The position numbers were made by a program, and so were the translations under genes. Below, piece after piece: positions 17,117 to 25,617 of a stretch of DNA of 64,000 bases; within the stretch, counting starts at the first letter, position 1, and the number at the start of each line of letters is the position of its first letter. Source of the DNA: an uncultured Bacteroidota bacterium (GTDB taxonomy: Bacteria > Bacteroidota > Bacteroidia > Chitinophagales > Chitinophagaceae); NCBI GenBank assembly GCA_903824665.1, contig CAIJXT010000029.1, forward strand, positions 1-64,000. Reading direction: 5' to 3'. A model generated the notes under the pieces. The model was not told where the DNA came from, searched no databases, and saw only the letters and a program-made list of their open reading frames with translations.

Positions 17117-18802
17117 ATGAAAATGAAGTTGCTGTTTGCCGCCTTTCTGGCTTTTACGTTATCCGGCAGTCTGTATGCACAATACAACCCGTTGGTGATA
17201 CCCGATACGATGGTGGGTACCACCTTCAACCTCACCATGCGCGACACATTTACCCAGATACTTACCGGAAACCAAACCATAACCGGAGGTATCAATGGGA
17301 GTTTCTGGGGACCTACGATGATCTGGAATAAAGGTGATGTGGTACATGTGAATGTGGAGAACCGCCTTACCGACACTACCACTATTCACTGGCATGGTAT
17401 GCATCTGCCGGCAATAATGGACGGGGGTCCGCACCAGCCGATACCACCCTTTACCACATGGAGCCCTTACTGGCAGGTAGACAACAATGCAGCGCTGTAC
17501 TGGTACCATCCGCACCTGCATATGATGGCAGAGGAGCAACTGACCATGGGCCTGGGTGGCATGATCATAGTACGTGACCCTATTGAAAGTGCATTGGCGC
17601 TACCCCGCACCTATGGTGTGGACGATATACCACTGGCACTATCAGACCGCAAGTTTGACGCGCTGAACCAGTTTGTGGTGGCTCCCTACGGTGATAGCAT
17701 GATGACCAATGGAGTAGTGCGTGCCGAGCATACTATACCGGCTCAGGTAGTACGGCTGCGCCTGCTCGATGCAGGAACCGAACGGTCTTATAACATTGGC
17801 TTTAGCGATGGTCGTACGTTTTATGTGATCACTACAGATGGCGGGCTGCTGAACGCACCAGTGCCTGTGACCCGGTTTTTGCTGTCGGCAGGTGAACGTG
17901 TAGAGATACTGGTGAACTGTACAGGGCAAAACGGCACAACAGTAGATCTGCGTGCCTTTAACGCTGAACTGACACCACAGGTGCCCGGCGGAGAATCATT
18001 TGCGGGTGGCCCGTTTGCCAACGCGTTGGGGCATATCAACTTCAATATACTGCACCTGAACATTGGCGCACCGACAACCGGAGCCATAGCTACTGTACCG
18101 GCAACATTGACCACAAACACTTTCTGGGCAGAGTCGTCAGCAGCACTCACGCGCACAGTAACCATCACAGACAGCACAGTTGGCGCTGGCGGGCCTACGT
18201 TCCTGATCAACCATAAACTGTTTCAGATGGACGAAATAGACTACCATGTGCCGTTGGACAACACAGAGATATGGGAGGTGAAGAGCACTTCAGGATTCGG
18301 TCATCCGTTTCATATTCATGATGTTGAGTTTCATATTCTTACTATAAACGGGGTAGCACCGCCCGCTTACCAGAACGGATGGAAGGATGTTGTCTTTATA
18401 CCTTCTAACCAGACAGTAAGGTTCATTGCAAAGTTCAACGACTACTCCGATTCTCTGAAGCCTTACATGTTTCATTGCCATATAGCGCTGCACGAAGATC
18501 TGGGCATGATGGGCCAGTTTGTGGTAGGCAACAGCCCAGCAGGCATAATGAACAAGGTGCAGAACCGTAAGATGAAGCTGTACCCCAACCCCACGAAAGG
18601 GCTGCTCTATTTTGAGATGGATGAACAGATCACTATCAGCAAGGCAACAGTAATCAATATGCATGGTCAGGTGGTGAAAGAGTTTGATCTGAATGACAGC
18701 AAGGCGGAGCTTAATGTGTCGACACTGGCAACCGGCTTGTACTTCCTGCGCCTTACAGACAAGAGCGGAGGATCTTATATCAAATCATATCTGATGGAGT
18801 AG
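17117..18802 (+). CDS. Secreted multicopper oxidase with T9SS sorting domain
   Basis: The 561-aa protein has a signal peptide (about 1-21) and three cupredoxin domains. All four copper-ligand blocks are present: HWHGMH (about 92), WYHPHLH (about 130), HPFHIH (about 395) and HCHIALHEDLGMM (about 453). The T1 site and the trinuclear site therefore look complete, as in CueO, CotA or bilirubin oxidases. It would oxidise cuprous ion, phenols or similar substrates with oxygen. From about residue 488 (LYPNPTKG) it carries a T9SS type A sorting domain, implying export across the outer membrane. The thioredoxin-like gene follows by 26 nt and is probably co-transcribed. Confidence 0.93.
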   Translation: MKMKLLFAAFLAFTLSGSLYAQYNPLVIPDTMVGTTFNLTMRDTFTQILTGNQTITGGINGSFWGPTMIWNKGDVVHVNVENRLTDTTTIHWHGMHLPAIMDGGPHQPIPPFTTWSPYWQVDNNAALYWYHPHLHMMAEEQLTMGLGGMIIVRDPIESALALPRTYGVDDIPLALSDRKFDALNQFVVAPYGDSMMTNGVVRAEHTIPAQVVRLRLLDAGTERSYNIGFSDGRTFYVITTDGGLLNAPVPVTRFLLSAGERVEILVNCTGQNGTTVDLRAFNAELTPQVPGGESFAGGPFANALGHINFNILHLNIGAPTTGAIATVPATLTTNTFWAESSAALTRTVTITDSTVGAGGPTFLINHKLFQMDEIDYHVPLDNTEIWEVKSTSGFGHPFHIHDVEFHILTINGVAPPAYQNGWKDVVFIPSNQTVRFIAKFNDYSDSLKPYMFHCHIALHEDLGMMGQFVVGNSPAGIMNKVQNRKMKLYPNPTKGLLYFEMDEQITISKATVINMHGQVVKEFDLNDSKAELNVSTLATGLYFLRLTDKSGGSYIKSYLME

Positions 18803-18828
18803 TAGTAACAACCAAACACACTTTTTTT

Positions 18829-19434
18829 ATGCGGCACCTGTTTATATTAGTTGTGGGTATCGGAATGATGCTCATGAGTTTCGCGACTGTGGGTGGATAC
18901 AAGCCCGGCGATGTTGTTGAAGATTTTAGGCTGTTGAATGTGGACGGGAAACAGGTATCGATGGCCGACTACAAAAAGGCGAAGGGGTTCATCATTGTTT
19001 TTACCTGCAACCACTGTCCGTTTGCGAAGCTATACCAGCAAAGGCTGAATGAAATGCAAAGCGAGTATGCCCCCAAGGGGTTTCCGGTGCTGGCGATAAG
19101 TGCCAATGACGGAGTGGCTGTACCCGAAGACAACTATGCTGCTATGCAGCAACGGGCCAAGGAGAAGAATTACACCTTTCCCTACCTGTATGATGAGACG
19201 CAGCATGTTGCCCGGGCATTTGGTGCGGTAAAAACGCCGCAGGCATTTGTGCTGTTTAAAGAGGGTGGAAAATGGATACTGAAATACAGTGGTGCGATAG
19301 ATGACAACGGAGCCGAGCCACAGAAAGCAAAGAACAGATTTGTAATAGATGCGGTAGAAGCACTGCTGCACAACCAGCCGGTAAAAGTAAGCACTATGAA
19401 GTCGGTGGGTTGTGCAATAAAGTGGAAAGAGTGA
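18829..19434 (+). CDS. Periplasmic thioredoxin/AhpC-TSA-like protein
   Basis: The 201-aa product has an N-terminal hydrophobic export signal (about 1-22) and then a redoxin fold. It starts YKPGDVVEDFRLLNVDGKQVSMADYK, with the active site TCNHCPFAKL at about residues 61-70 (a CxxC in the sequence C-N-H-C). This family reduces or isomerises disulfides, or acts as a peroxiredoxin-like reductase, in the periplasm. The cis-Pro region is VKTPQAFVLF. Position 26 nt after the multicopper oxidase suggests a joint envelope role, perhaps in copper or disulfide handling; this is inference. Confidence 0.88.
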   Translation: MRHLFILVVGIGMMLMSFATVGGYKPGDVVEDFRLLNVDGKQVSMADYKKAKGFIIVFTCNHCPFAKLYQQRLNEMQSEYAPKGFPVLAISANDGVAVPEDNYAAMQQRAKEKNYTFPYLYDETQHVARAFGAVKTPQAFVLFKEGGKWILKYSGAIDDNGAEPQKAKNRFVIDAVEALLHNQPVKVSTMKSVGCAIKWKE

Positions 19435-19525
19435 TCCGACAGGGCTTTTAGCTTTTTGCGGCAATGTGTTGTTTAATATGCCTTTATTAAAACATCGTGC
19501 GGCATAGCAGCCGAATTATTATTAC

Positions 19526-20479
19526 CTAGCGCTGCACTGCATTATAAAAGTACTCGAACGCCATCGGGGCTTTTCCGTAAAGCTCAGAGTAGCCCTCACT
19601 TGCAAACATCAGCGATACGCTATCCTGTACGACATCATAAATAATGTACCCCGTCAGGTCGGAGGCGGTTTGCTGTTCTGTGAAGTAGTAAATGCCGGAG
19701 CCGGAACGTGCCGGGGTATACTTAAAGTATCGATCGCCGAGCCGCAGCGACTGCTGTCCCGTGAAAACGGAAAGCCCCGGGCTGCCATCCGGCAGAAGGA
19801 AATTGGTTCCGGGATCGCCCGGCGAATTCAGGAAACGCTCGTGCTTGCGGGTAAGGCGAAATTTGCGTTCGGCAATGACCCTGGTTGCAGTATCGCTCAG
19901 GTTGAATATCCTTACAACCACCGAACCGTCGGTAACTGCGCCACCATTGACAGACAGCTGTACGGTGTACCTGCCGGCACTATTAAAGATGTGGTATGGT
20001 GCAGGGTCGGCAGATGTGGTGCCATCGCCAAATGACCACATAACGCTATTGCCTGCCAATAATTGATCTGGCTGGAACCAAATGGTATCTCCGGCAGTGT
20101 GTTTTCCCCGGTACCGAAAGCTGTGAAACGGCTCGCGGATTGTGACTTCCCTGCGGCCGAATATAGTGCTATCTGAAGAACGCACACTGACGGTATAGGT
20201 GCCTGTGGCGCTATAAGTGTGCGATACAATGGAGCCGTCGACAGTGGCCAGTGTGGTGCCGTCGCCAAAATCCCAGAATGGATGTGCCATGTGATGAGAT
20301 GGGCTGAACGATATAGGACGGTCGGCATTTAGCTGACCTGAGTATACTATAGTTGTTTCTCTTGGTTGTACGGCAGGGCCACTATCTGTTTTGCGCTCTT
20401 TCCGGCAACCAGCCAGCATGACAACTGTAATACAGCACATGGCACATGCAATGAAGGAAGGTAGCCGGAGAAAGTTCAT
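19526..20479 (-). CDS. Lipoprotein with two PKD domains
   Basis: The 317-aa protein has a lipobox (VMLAGC, Cys at about 24), so it is probably anchored to the outer membrane. Two PKD domains follow. The first, around 55-110, has HPFWDFGDGTT and HTYSATGTYTVSVRS. The second, around 130-185, has MWSFGDGTTSADPAPYHIFNSAGRYTVQLSV. The C-terminal part (about 200-317) has no known motif. PKD modules generally mediate adhesion or protein contacts at the cell surface. It is transcribed alone, downstream of and in the same direction as the polytopic membrane protein. Confidence 0.85.
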   Translation of the reverse strand: MNFLRLPSFIACAMCCITVVMLAGCRKERKTDSGPAVQPRETTIVYSGQLNADRPISFSPSHHMAHPFWDFGDGTTLATVDGSIVSHTYSATGTYTVSVRSSDSTIFGRREVTIREPFHSFRYRGKHTAGDTIWFQPDQLLAGNSVMWSFGDGTTSADPAPYHIFNSAGRYTVQLSVNGGAVTDGSVVVRIFNLSDTATRVIAERKFRLTRKHERFLNSPGDPGTNFLLPDGSPGLSVFTGQQSLRLGDRYFKYTPARSGSGIYYFTEQQTASDLTGYIIYDVVQDSVSLMFASEGYSELYGKAPMAFEYFYNAVQR

Positions 20480-20540
20480 AAATACTTTAAGACAAATATT
20501 GTGCCAAATAGGTGGCTCCAGTAAATTATAGGACTGGCTG

Positions 20541-21956
20541 CTAAGGTAGAGCAGGGTCTATCTGGTAGCCAGTAGTTGTGTCTGGTAGCCGGAAGTATTT
20601 TGGGTTCAGGCCTTTGTAGGGAACTACATCCCAGTTCACAATCAGGTCTTTGTATTTCTCTGCTGCCCATGCTCTGTGAGCTGGCGAGTCATCAATTATG
20701 ATCGAAGCTGAATAGCCGTTTTCCAATGTAGAAAGGAGCCAGAACTCATAGGGAGAGCCCCATAACATTTGGAGGCGGGCGGCGCCGGCCGTTTTGCTGC
20801 TTACTATCATCTTTTTGTGACCGTACTGTTGCAGAAAACGCCGTTCCCAGTTGACGCGCGCTGTATAGACCGAGTGGCTTGAGTATATCCTCCACCCTCC
20901 GGAGATCATGATCAGTACTGCCATGGCCGCAGCATATTGTGGACGCCAGGCTGGCAATAGGTCGAACAGCAGCGGAAGGGCAAGGAATAAGCCGAGAGGC
21001 AGATACAACACCTCTATGTAGAAAGCCGGTGTTTTGTCGGTCGGGTAGGATGTATTGACGAGCAAAAGATAACCAAGCACCATGCCCGAAAAGAAAAATG
21101 CCATTTTGTACTGCCTATCCTTCACATATTTTGCCAGTGTCAGGATGAATACTATTGCAATCCAGTAGTACTTGGTGGCAATTGTTGCCAGAAAGTTCCG
21201 GTTGGCATAGGTGTCAAAATATTTCGGGAACAGCCTGATGAAATTCTTTATTCCGCTAAGCGAGTGTCGCTCATACTGATCTCGGAAAAATAGCGTTTTT
21301 ACCAACAATGAAAATGCAAAAACAAGCCCTACTGAAAACATCAGTTTTCTGTCGATATGGCTATCATTCCGGAGTATGATAAAGCCTGCAATAAAAAGGA
21401 AACAAAGCGCCATAAGCGGATGAAAGAATGCTATTGTCACAACTAAGGCGGTCGAGATTAGCATCTCCATTTTCCCCAAGTCTGTAGGTTTTTTATTCCA
21501 GAGTGTTGCCAGAAGTACCATTGTCAATGCTATAGCCTGTGGTGCCTGCGAGGTGGGCCAATAGAAAGAGTCTGATACGAACAGAATGTTGACCATGAGT
21601 ATGACAAGTGCCAGCCCATATTGTCGTAAGTATGTGCCACAAATCAGATAGCAAGCAAAGTATACAAGTACAAAGCCAACTGAGTAGAGCTTACAGATAG
21701 TGTGCAGCGGCCGACCTAAAGCATATGCGGCCAATGGCAGTATGCGCGAAAGCCCGTCGCCAAAGCGTGAAATCTGTATGGCAAAATTGCCGTCTTTGGC
21801 AATATGAAAAACAGTAAAGGCAGTGTCCAGAAAAACGATACGTTCAACGAAGAATACTGCTGCTATAATGCACAGAAAAATATAGACGAACAAGCCTGCA
21901 TAATAGAGCTTTCGGTACAGGAGCGAAATTTGATGGGGCTGAAATACCTGCTGCAT
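20541..21956 (-). CDS. Polytopic membrane protein of unknown function
   Basis: This 471-aa inner-membrane protein has about 11-12 predicted helices (for example 20-40, 95-115, 118-135, 165-200, 245-262 and 335-355) and a soluble C-terminal tail of about 100 residues. The layout resembles GT-C-type or EpsG-like membrane glycosyltransferase relatives, but I see no catalytic motif (such as a clear first-loop DxD), so this is only a possibility. A perfect -7 box lies 5 nt before the ATG, suggesting a leaderless or near-leaderless transcript. A similar-sized membrane protein is encoded at 57809-59047. Confidence 0.8.
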   Translation of the reverse strand: MQQVFQPHQISLLYRKLYYAGLFVYIFLCIIAAVFFVERIVFLDTAFTVFHIAKDGNFAIQISRFGDGLSRILPLAAYALGRPLHTICKLYSVGFVLVYFACYLICGTYLRQYGLALVILMVNILFVSDSFYWPTSQAPQAIALTMVLLATLWNKKPTDLGKMEMLISTALVVTIAFFHPLMALCFLFIAGFIILRNDSHIDRKLMFSVGLVFAFSLLVKTLFFRDQYERHSLSGIKNFIRLFPKYFDTYANRNFLATIATKYYWIAIVFILTLAKYVKDRQYKMAFFFSGMVLGYLLLVNTSYPTDKTPAFYIEVLYLPLGLFLALPLLFDLLPAWRPQYAAAMAVLIMISGGWRIYSSHSVYTARVNWERRFLQQYGHKKMIVSSKTAGAARLQMLWGSPYEFWLLSTLENGYSASIIIDDSPAHRAWAAEKYKDLIVNWDVVPYKGLNPKYFRLPDTTTGYQIDPALP

Positions 21957-21961
21957 CGATT

Positions 21962-21969
21962 CAAAGGTA
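21962..21969 (-). promoter_or_regulatory. -7 box 5 nt before the ATG of the membrane protein gene
   Basis: The minus-strand sequence is TACCTTTG, a perfect TAnnTTTG, and the gap to the ATG at 21956 is 5 nt. A leaderless or near-leaderless start is expected. Confidence 0.5.
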
Positions 21970-22022
21970 TTAAGGGCAGCCGATATTTCTGCGATCGGGT
22001 CACAAATGAAGTGTTGCCGGGA

Positions 22023-22055
22023 GCAAAGAGGCCGCGCATATGCCGGCCTCTTTGC
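22023..22055. terminator. Strong intergenic hairpin
   Basis: GCAAAGAGGCCG (22023-22034) and CGGCCTCTTTGC (22044-22055) form a perfect 12-bp stem with a 9-nt loop. It lies 43 nt after the stop of the 22098-23345 gene. No U-tract follows on either strand, so intrinsic termination is likely but not certain. Confidence 0.55.
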
Positions 22056-22097
22056 AACATATCCTTCGTTTGATGTAGAAGGGTTGTACTAGCTTGT

Positions 22098-23345
22098 TTA
22101 TCTGCTTACAACGAATTTTCTGATAGTGGTTTGTTCATTGTTGCTGGCAACTCTGATCAGGTAAAGACCGACTGGGAACCCTTCTGTTTTTATGTTCAAT
22201 ATGGTGCCGGTAGCGACACTTTCGAAAGTGGTTTTTCCGGCGATGTCGCAGATAAGTACATGGCTGCCTGGAGTTATGTTGGTCAGGGTAATGGCATCGT
22301 TTGCCGGATTGGGGTGGACGATTAGGTTGTGCTGCGCATTTGCAGCGTCGGGAATGGCTGAAGGAGGAGGTGGTGTAGTGGGGTTGAGGCCCAGATCAGC
22401 AAGATTGGTAACATAGATAGCGCTGTCGCCCTGAAGCGATGCGATTACAAACTGGCTATTGTATGCAATACAGTTTACCGCATTGTAAGAGGCCGCTCCT
22501 ACAAAAGGCAAGCCAGTGTTGATCTGATTCCAATTGGTGCCAGACTGGTTGGACTGGTAGATGCCGGAATTGTTGGTGCCTCCGAGCAGCGAAGTATCTA
22601 TAGTGGTCAGCGAAAACATAGATTTGGGGAGTACCACATTCCAGTTGGCACCATTGTCTATCGTTTTGTACACGCCTGTAGAGCAGGCTGCATATACACT
22701 GCCGGCCAGTTTGGCAAGCCCGGTAATGATGGGGCCTGACAACCCACTTGAAAACGGGGGCGTGATCCAGGTAGCGCCATTGTCGGCTGTGTACTTCAAG
22801 CCATTATTGGACCCTACATACAGCACTCCGTTTGCCTTGACAAATACCGTAGCGATAAATGGTGGGTAGCCTATGGATACCCAGGTCTGACCGGTGTCGA
22901 CAGACATCTTGGCCTCGCCCAGTCCGGTGCCTATACCGCCATACAAGGTATCGTTGATGGCGTAGAGCGAATAAATGTAGCCAGTGGCTGCGCTGGCACG
23001 CGACCATGTAACTCCATTGTCGGTACTACGGTACAGGCCGTCGGTAGTGCCTGCAAACAATGCACCTTTTGCCTTTACAATCTGCGACTGAACGGCACCG
23101 TAACCGCCGAAGGTAGTAGTGGTAGACACAAATGCGGTGGCGCTGTCGGGCCGGTGAAAGAGGTGATTGGTGAAACCGAGTGTTGCGTTGGTGGCAAGTA
23201 TTGTAGTACCCTCGCCGTATATGTTTTTTGCCTGGAATGTGGGTGCGAGCCCCTCGTTCTTATCACGCCAGTTTTGTGCTATCGCTTCGCCGGCATGAAC
23301 AGATAGAAGCAAAGCGGTAATAGAAGCAGTAAATATCGTTTTCAT
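22098..23345 (-). CDS. T9SS-secreted beta-propeller (Ycf48/sortilin-like)
   Basis: The 415-aa protein has a signal peptide (cleavage after about GEAIA). Five or more repeats of a BNR/Ycf48 type follow, each with an (S/T)xDxGxTW-like phrase: STDNGVTWSRA, SVDTGQTWVSI, TADNGATWITP, TIDNGANWNVV and NQSGTNWNQI. The C-terminus from about residue 340 (IVHPNPANDAITL ... IRKFVVSR) is a T9SS type A sorting domain. The protein is therefore a secreted or surface-bound beta-propeller, perhaps a carbohydrate- or protein-binding module; no catalytic motif is seen. A perfect -7 box lies 22 nt before the ATG. Confidence 0.87.
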   Translation of the reverse strand: MKTIFTASITALLLSVHAGEAIAQNWRDKNEGLAPTFQAKNIYGEGTTILATNATLGFTNHLFHRPDSATAFVSTTTTFGGYGAVQSQIVKAKGALFAGTTDGLYRSTDNGVTWSRASAATGYIYSLYAINDTLYGGIGTGLGEAKMSVDTGQTWVSIGYPPFIATVFVKANGVLYVGSNNGLKYTADNGATWITPPFSSGLSGPIITGLAKLAGSVYAACSTGVYKTIDNGANWNVVLPKSMFSLTTIDTSLLGGTNNSGIYQSNQSGTNWNQINTGLPFVGAASYNAVNCIAYNSQFVIASLQGDSAIYVTNLADLGLNPTTPPPPSAIPDAANAQHNLIVHPNPANDAITLTNITPGSHVLICDIAGKTTFESVATGTILNIKTEGFPVGLYLIRVASNNEQTTIRKFVVSR

Positions 23346-23367
23346 AAAAATTGATTTTAGTTCAGGG

Positions 23368-23375
23368 CAAATGTA
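23368..23375 (-). promoter_or_regulatory. -7 box for the beta-propeller gene
   Basis: The minus-strand sequence is TACATTTG, a perfect match, 22 nt before the ATG at 23345. Confidence 0.5.
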
Positions 23376-23492
23376 TTTGTGCGCACGGGGTAGGCGCTAC
23401 GGCTTTTGTCGTATTTCACTACGTGATTCAACGTAGTGTGGTATGGGTGCTAGTATGTATATATTGTCGGTGACCAGGGTAAGCGCAACAGG

Positions 23493-23740
23493 AATTGCGC
23501 ATTTTTTCTGAATTTTTATTGGTGTGTATGTTTGCGTGCTATGTGTTTGATTTGCAATGTTTTACGTGTTTTGGAGTTACTTATTTTTGCGCAAAAATTG
23601 CGCAGTTGCTGCCTGCGGTACATCATGGATATATGTATTGTGTGGCAGCAGGTTGTGTGTGTGTTATGAAGGTCGGGTGAAGTGACGAAATGCGCAAAAT
23701 GAATTTTTATGACAGACAGTATACGGTATATGATATACCG
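23493..23740. repeat. Diverged third copy of a dispersed intergenic repeat
   Basis: This gene-free interval (23346-23976) holds a 21-nt core at 23584-23604, identical to the cores at 44618-44638 and 45650-45670. The core contains the 14-nt palindrome TTTTTGCGCAAAAA followed by TTGCGCA. A TTGCGCA also occurs at its left edge (about 23495) and TGCGCAA to the right (about 23690). Further right, a 17-nt stretch at 23719-23735 recurs exactly at 45820-45836. Here it is part of the perfect hairpin CGGTATA-TGA-TATACCG (23724-23740). I see no gene in the interval. Confidence 0.6.
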
Positions 23741-23976
23741 CTGCGTGTATATGATAAAAGGTTTTGGAGCTGCGAGCTTGCGCCGGGGGGGCACACCTGC
23801 GGTATACCCGGCCACCTCATATGGATCTAATTCTCCGAATACAGCGACTTCTATAGATTCTGCATTATCCTGTAAACCAACAAGCTGAGCGTGAAGTTTA
23901 TTGTTGACGGTGAGGACTTGTATCTAATTCCGGAATGTATGCTTCCGGTTTAGTTGTGCTCTACGGAAAGAGCAAA

Positions 23977-24750
23977 TCAATACCCTCTTCTGAGCATATC
24001 GGCATATTCGTTGGGCAAATCACTTGCTTCGATTGCCGAGGCGGCTTTTTCAACATCGTAGTCAAAGCGAACGAACTCTACATGTACAGAGTTTTTCAGG
24101 GTTGTGGTGGTGTATTCGTTGATGGTGAGCAGCACATAGCAGCCACGAGGGTCTCCATCTTTGGGCTTGCCTACTGAGCCAATATTGATTGCATGCCTGA
24201 AATGAGCTGTATCGTTGTCTTGCTCCTCCATAATGCGGTGGTATGGTTTGTGGGTGTGCCCAAAACACATAATGTCTGCATCAGCTTCTTTCATGATCCG
24301 CAGCAGGCTTTTCTCTTCCCTTTCTTCAAACAGGTATTCGTTAATTTTTCTTGGGCTGCCGTGCACCAATAGCAGGTTTAGCTTATCGTCATTGAGCTGA
24401 TATTCTACACGGATATGCGCGGGCAGGTTGCGCAGGTACTTTCTTTCCTGTGAATACACGGCATGATTGGTGTAGGAGATAGACACCTTGCCCATTTCTT
24501 TATCTGCATCGGTCTTGTAGGCACAGCCACATTCATCGCTTGTGCGCCCGATACCGAAATCATAATTGCCGGCGATAGTGGGTATCTGCCTGTTGCGAAT
24601 AATGTTGATAACTTCGTTTGGCCATACGTTGTACCCTACCAGATCGCCCAGACAATACACGACATCTGGTTTTCTTGTGTCCATGTCGGCAAGGCAAGCC
24701 TCGAGTGCCGGAAGATTGGCGTGGATGTCACTGAACAAAGCTATTTTCAT
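23977..24750 (-). CDS. Calcineurin-like metallophosphoesterase of an ars-type operon
   Basis: The 257-aa cytosolic enzyme shows the complete two-metal set: FSDIHAN (about 6-12), CLGDLVGY (about 33-40), AGNYDFG (about 60-66), LVHGSPR and CFGHTHKPYH (about 162-171). It belongs to the YfcE/MJ0936-like branch, which hydrolyses phosphodiesters or phosphomonoesters; the substrate is unknown. Its ATG lies only 3 nt after the stop of the aquaporin gene, so both are translated from one transcript. Metallophosphoesterases are recurrent members of bacterial arsenic gene islands, which fits the arsR gene upstream. Confidence 0.9.
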   Translation of the reverse strand: MKIALFSDIHANLPALEACLADMDTRKPDVVYCLGDLVGYNVWPNEVINIIRNRQIPTIAGNYDFGIGRTSDECGCAYKTDADKEMGKVSISYTNHAVYSQERKYLRNLPAHIRVEYQLNDDKLNLLLVHGSPRKINEYLFEEREEKSLLRIMKEADADIMCFGHTHKPYHRIMEEQDNDTAHFRHAINIGSVGKPKDGDPRGCYVLLTINEYTTTTLKNSVHVEFVRFDYDVEKAASAIEASDLPNEYADMLRRGY

Positions 24751-24753
24751 ACG

Positions 24754-25404
24754 TTAGTTTTTGATGTTTGCGGTAAGGTATTTCCATGTGGGTATAGCCA
24801 ATGCTGCACCAATGACGGGTGCAACCAGATACAACCATAGATGTGTGGTATGCCCCGATGCTATGGCCGGCGCAAAAGACCGGGCGGGGTTCATAGAGGC
24901 GCCGCATACGGGCCCGGCAAACATGGCCTCGAGTGCGACAACCGACCCTATGGCCAGCCCTGCAAACATGCCCTGTTCCTTACTGCCTGTGGCAACATTG
25001 ACAATGACCAGCATTAAAAAGAAGGTAAGGATCAGTTCCATAATAAAGGACTGCATCCCGCTGCCGGCAGGTATTGTAGCGCCGAGCATTTCATTGGCAG
25101 GAAACAACATTTTCAGGGTAAGACTGGCCAGTAATGCCCCTGCCAACTGGCTGATGATGTAGCCGGGTAATTGTTTTGGGGAGAAGCGACCCGCAATAGC
25201 AAAAGCGATACTTACGGCGGGGTTGAGGTGAGCTCCGGAAATATTGCCCAGGCTGTATATCATGCTCATGACAATAAGGCCAAAAGTAATGGCAATGCCT
25301 ACATGTGTAATAGCACCTGCCGATTGCTGGTTGATAATGATTGCCCCGGTACCACAAAAAACGAGTGCAAACGTTCCTATTAGTTCTGCTATATAGTTTC
25401 TCAT
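24754..25404 (-). CDS. MIP-family channel (aquaglyceroporin, AqpS-like)
   Basis: The 216-aa inner-membrane channel has six helices and both half-helix motifs. The first is SGAHLNPAVSIAFAI, a canonical NPA at about residue 63. The second is CGASMNPARSFAPAI, NPA followed by R at about residue 179. It opens with the usual RNYIAELIGTFALVFCGTGA. Such channels pass glycerol, water or trivalent arsenite/antimonite. With an arsR gene upstream and a metallophosphoesterase 3 nt downstream, an AqpS-like role in moving arsenite or an organoarsenical is likely. No arsC, arsB or acr3 is seen in the window. Confidence 0.9.
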   Translation of the reverse strand: MRNYIAELIGTFALVFCGTGAIIINQQSAGAITHVGIAITFGLIVMSMIYSLGNISGAHLNPAVSIAFAIAGRFSPKQLPGYIISQLAGALLASLTLKMLFPANEMLGATIPAGSGMQSFIMELILTFFLMLVIVNVATGSKEQGMFAGLAIGSVVALEAMFAGPVCGASMNPARSFAPAIASGHTTHLWLYLVAPVIGAALAIPTWKYLTANIKN

Positions 25405-25405
25405 A

Positions 25406-25537
25406 TTAAAAGCAGTTGCGGAGCGGTGAAATGGATGTGTAATGTATATTATGCCCGATCAGCGACACTTTAGTATAGTCAGGTAAGCAGCACTCAGGCT
25501 GTGCTGACAGAGATCGTTGGTGTACAGATAGCTTCAT
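25406..25537 (-). CDS. Possible 43-aa small protein directly before the aquaporin gene
   Basis: An ATG at 25535-25537 opens a 43-codon frame that ends in TAA at 25406-25408, one base before the aquaporin ATG (25404). The peptide contains adjacent cysteines (PECCLPDY, about residues 14-21) and a third Cys near the end (about 42). Such a spacing would allow translational coupling. It lies in the 213-nt gap between arsR and the aquaporin gene. I know of no family for it. It could be a Cys-rich arsenic-related small protein, a leader peptide, or chance. Confidence 0.35.
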   Translation of the reverse strand: MKLSVHQRSLSAQPECCLPDYTKVSLIGHNIHYTSISPLRNCF

Positions 25538-25617
25538 TTTTGGTGTGCAGTTATATCTGGTTGTTCGTTAGATCGTTTTTTTTTGTTCATAATGTATAGG
25601 GTAAAACGCAAATAAAA

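Noticed and set aside
23888-23953. Short phrase SVKFIVDGEDLYLIPE in an otherwise gene-free gap
   Set aside because: It looks like the end of a decayed gene, but stops lie just upstream in the same frame and I cannot name a family.
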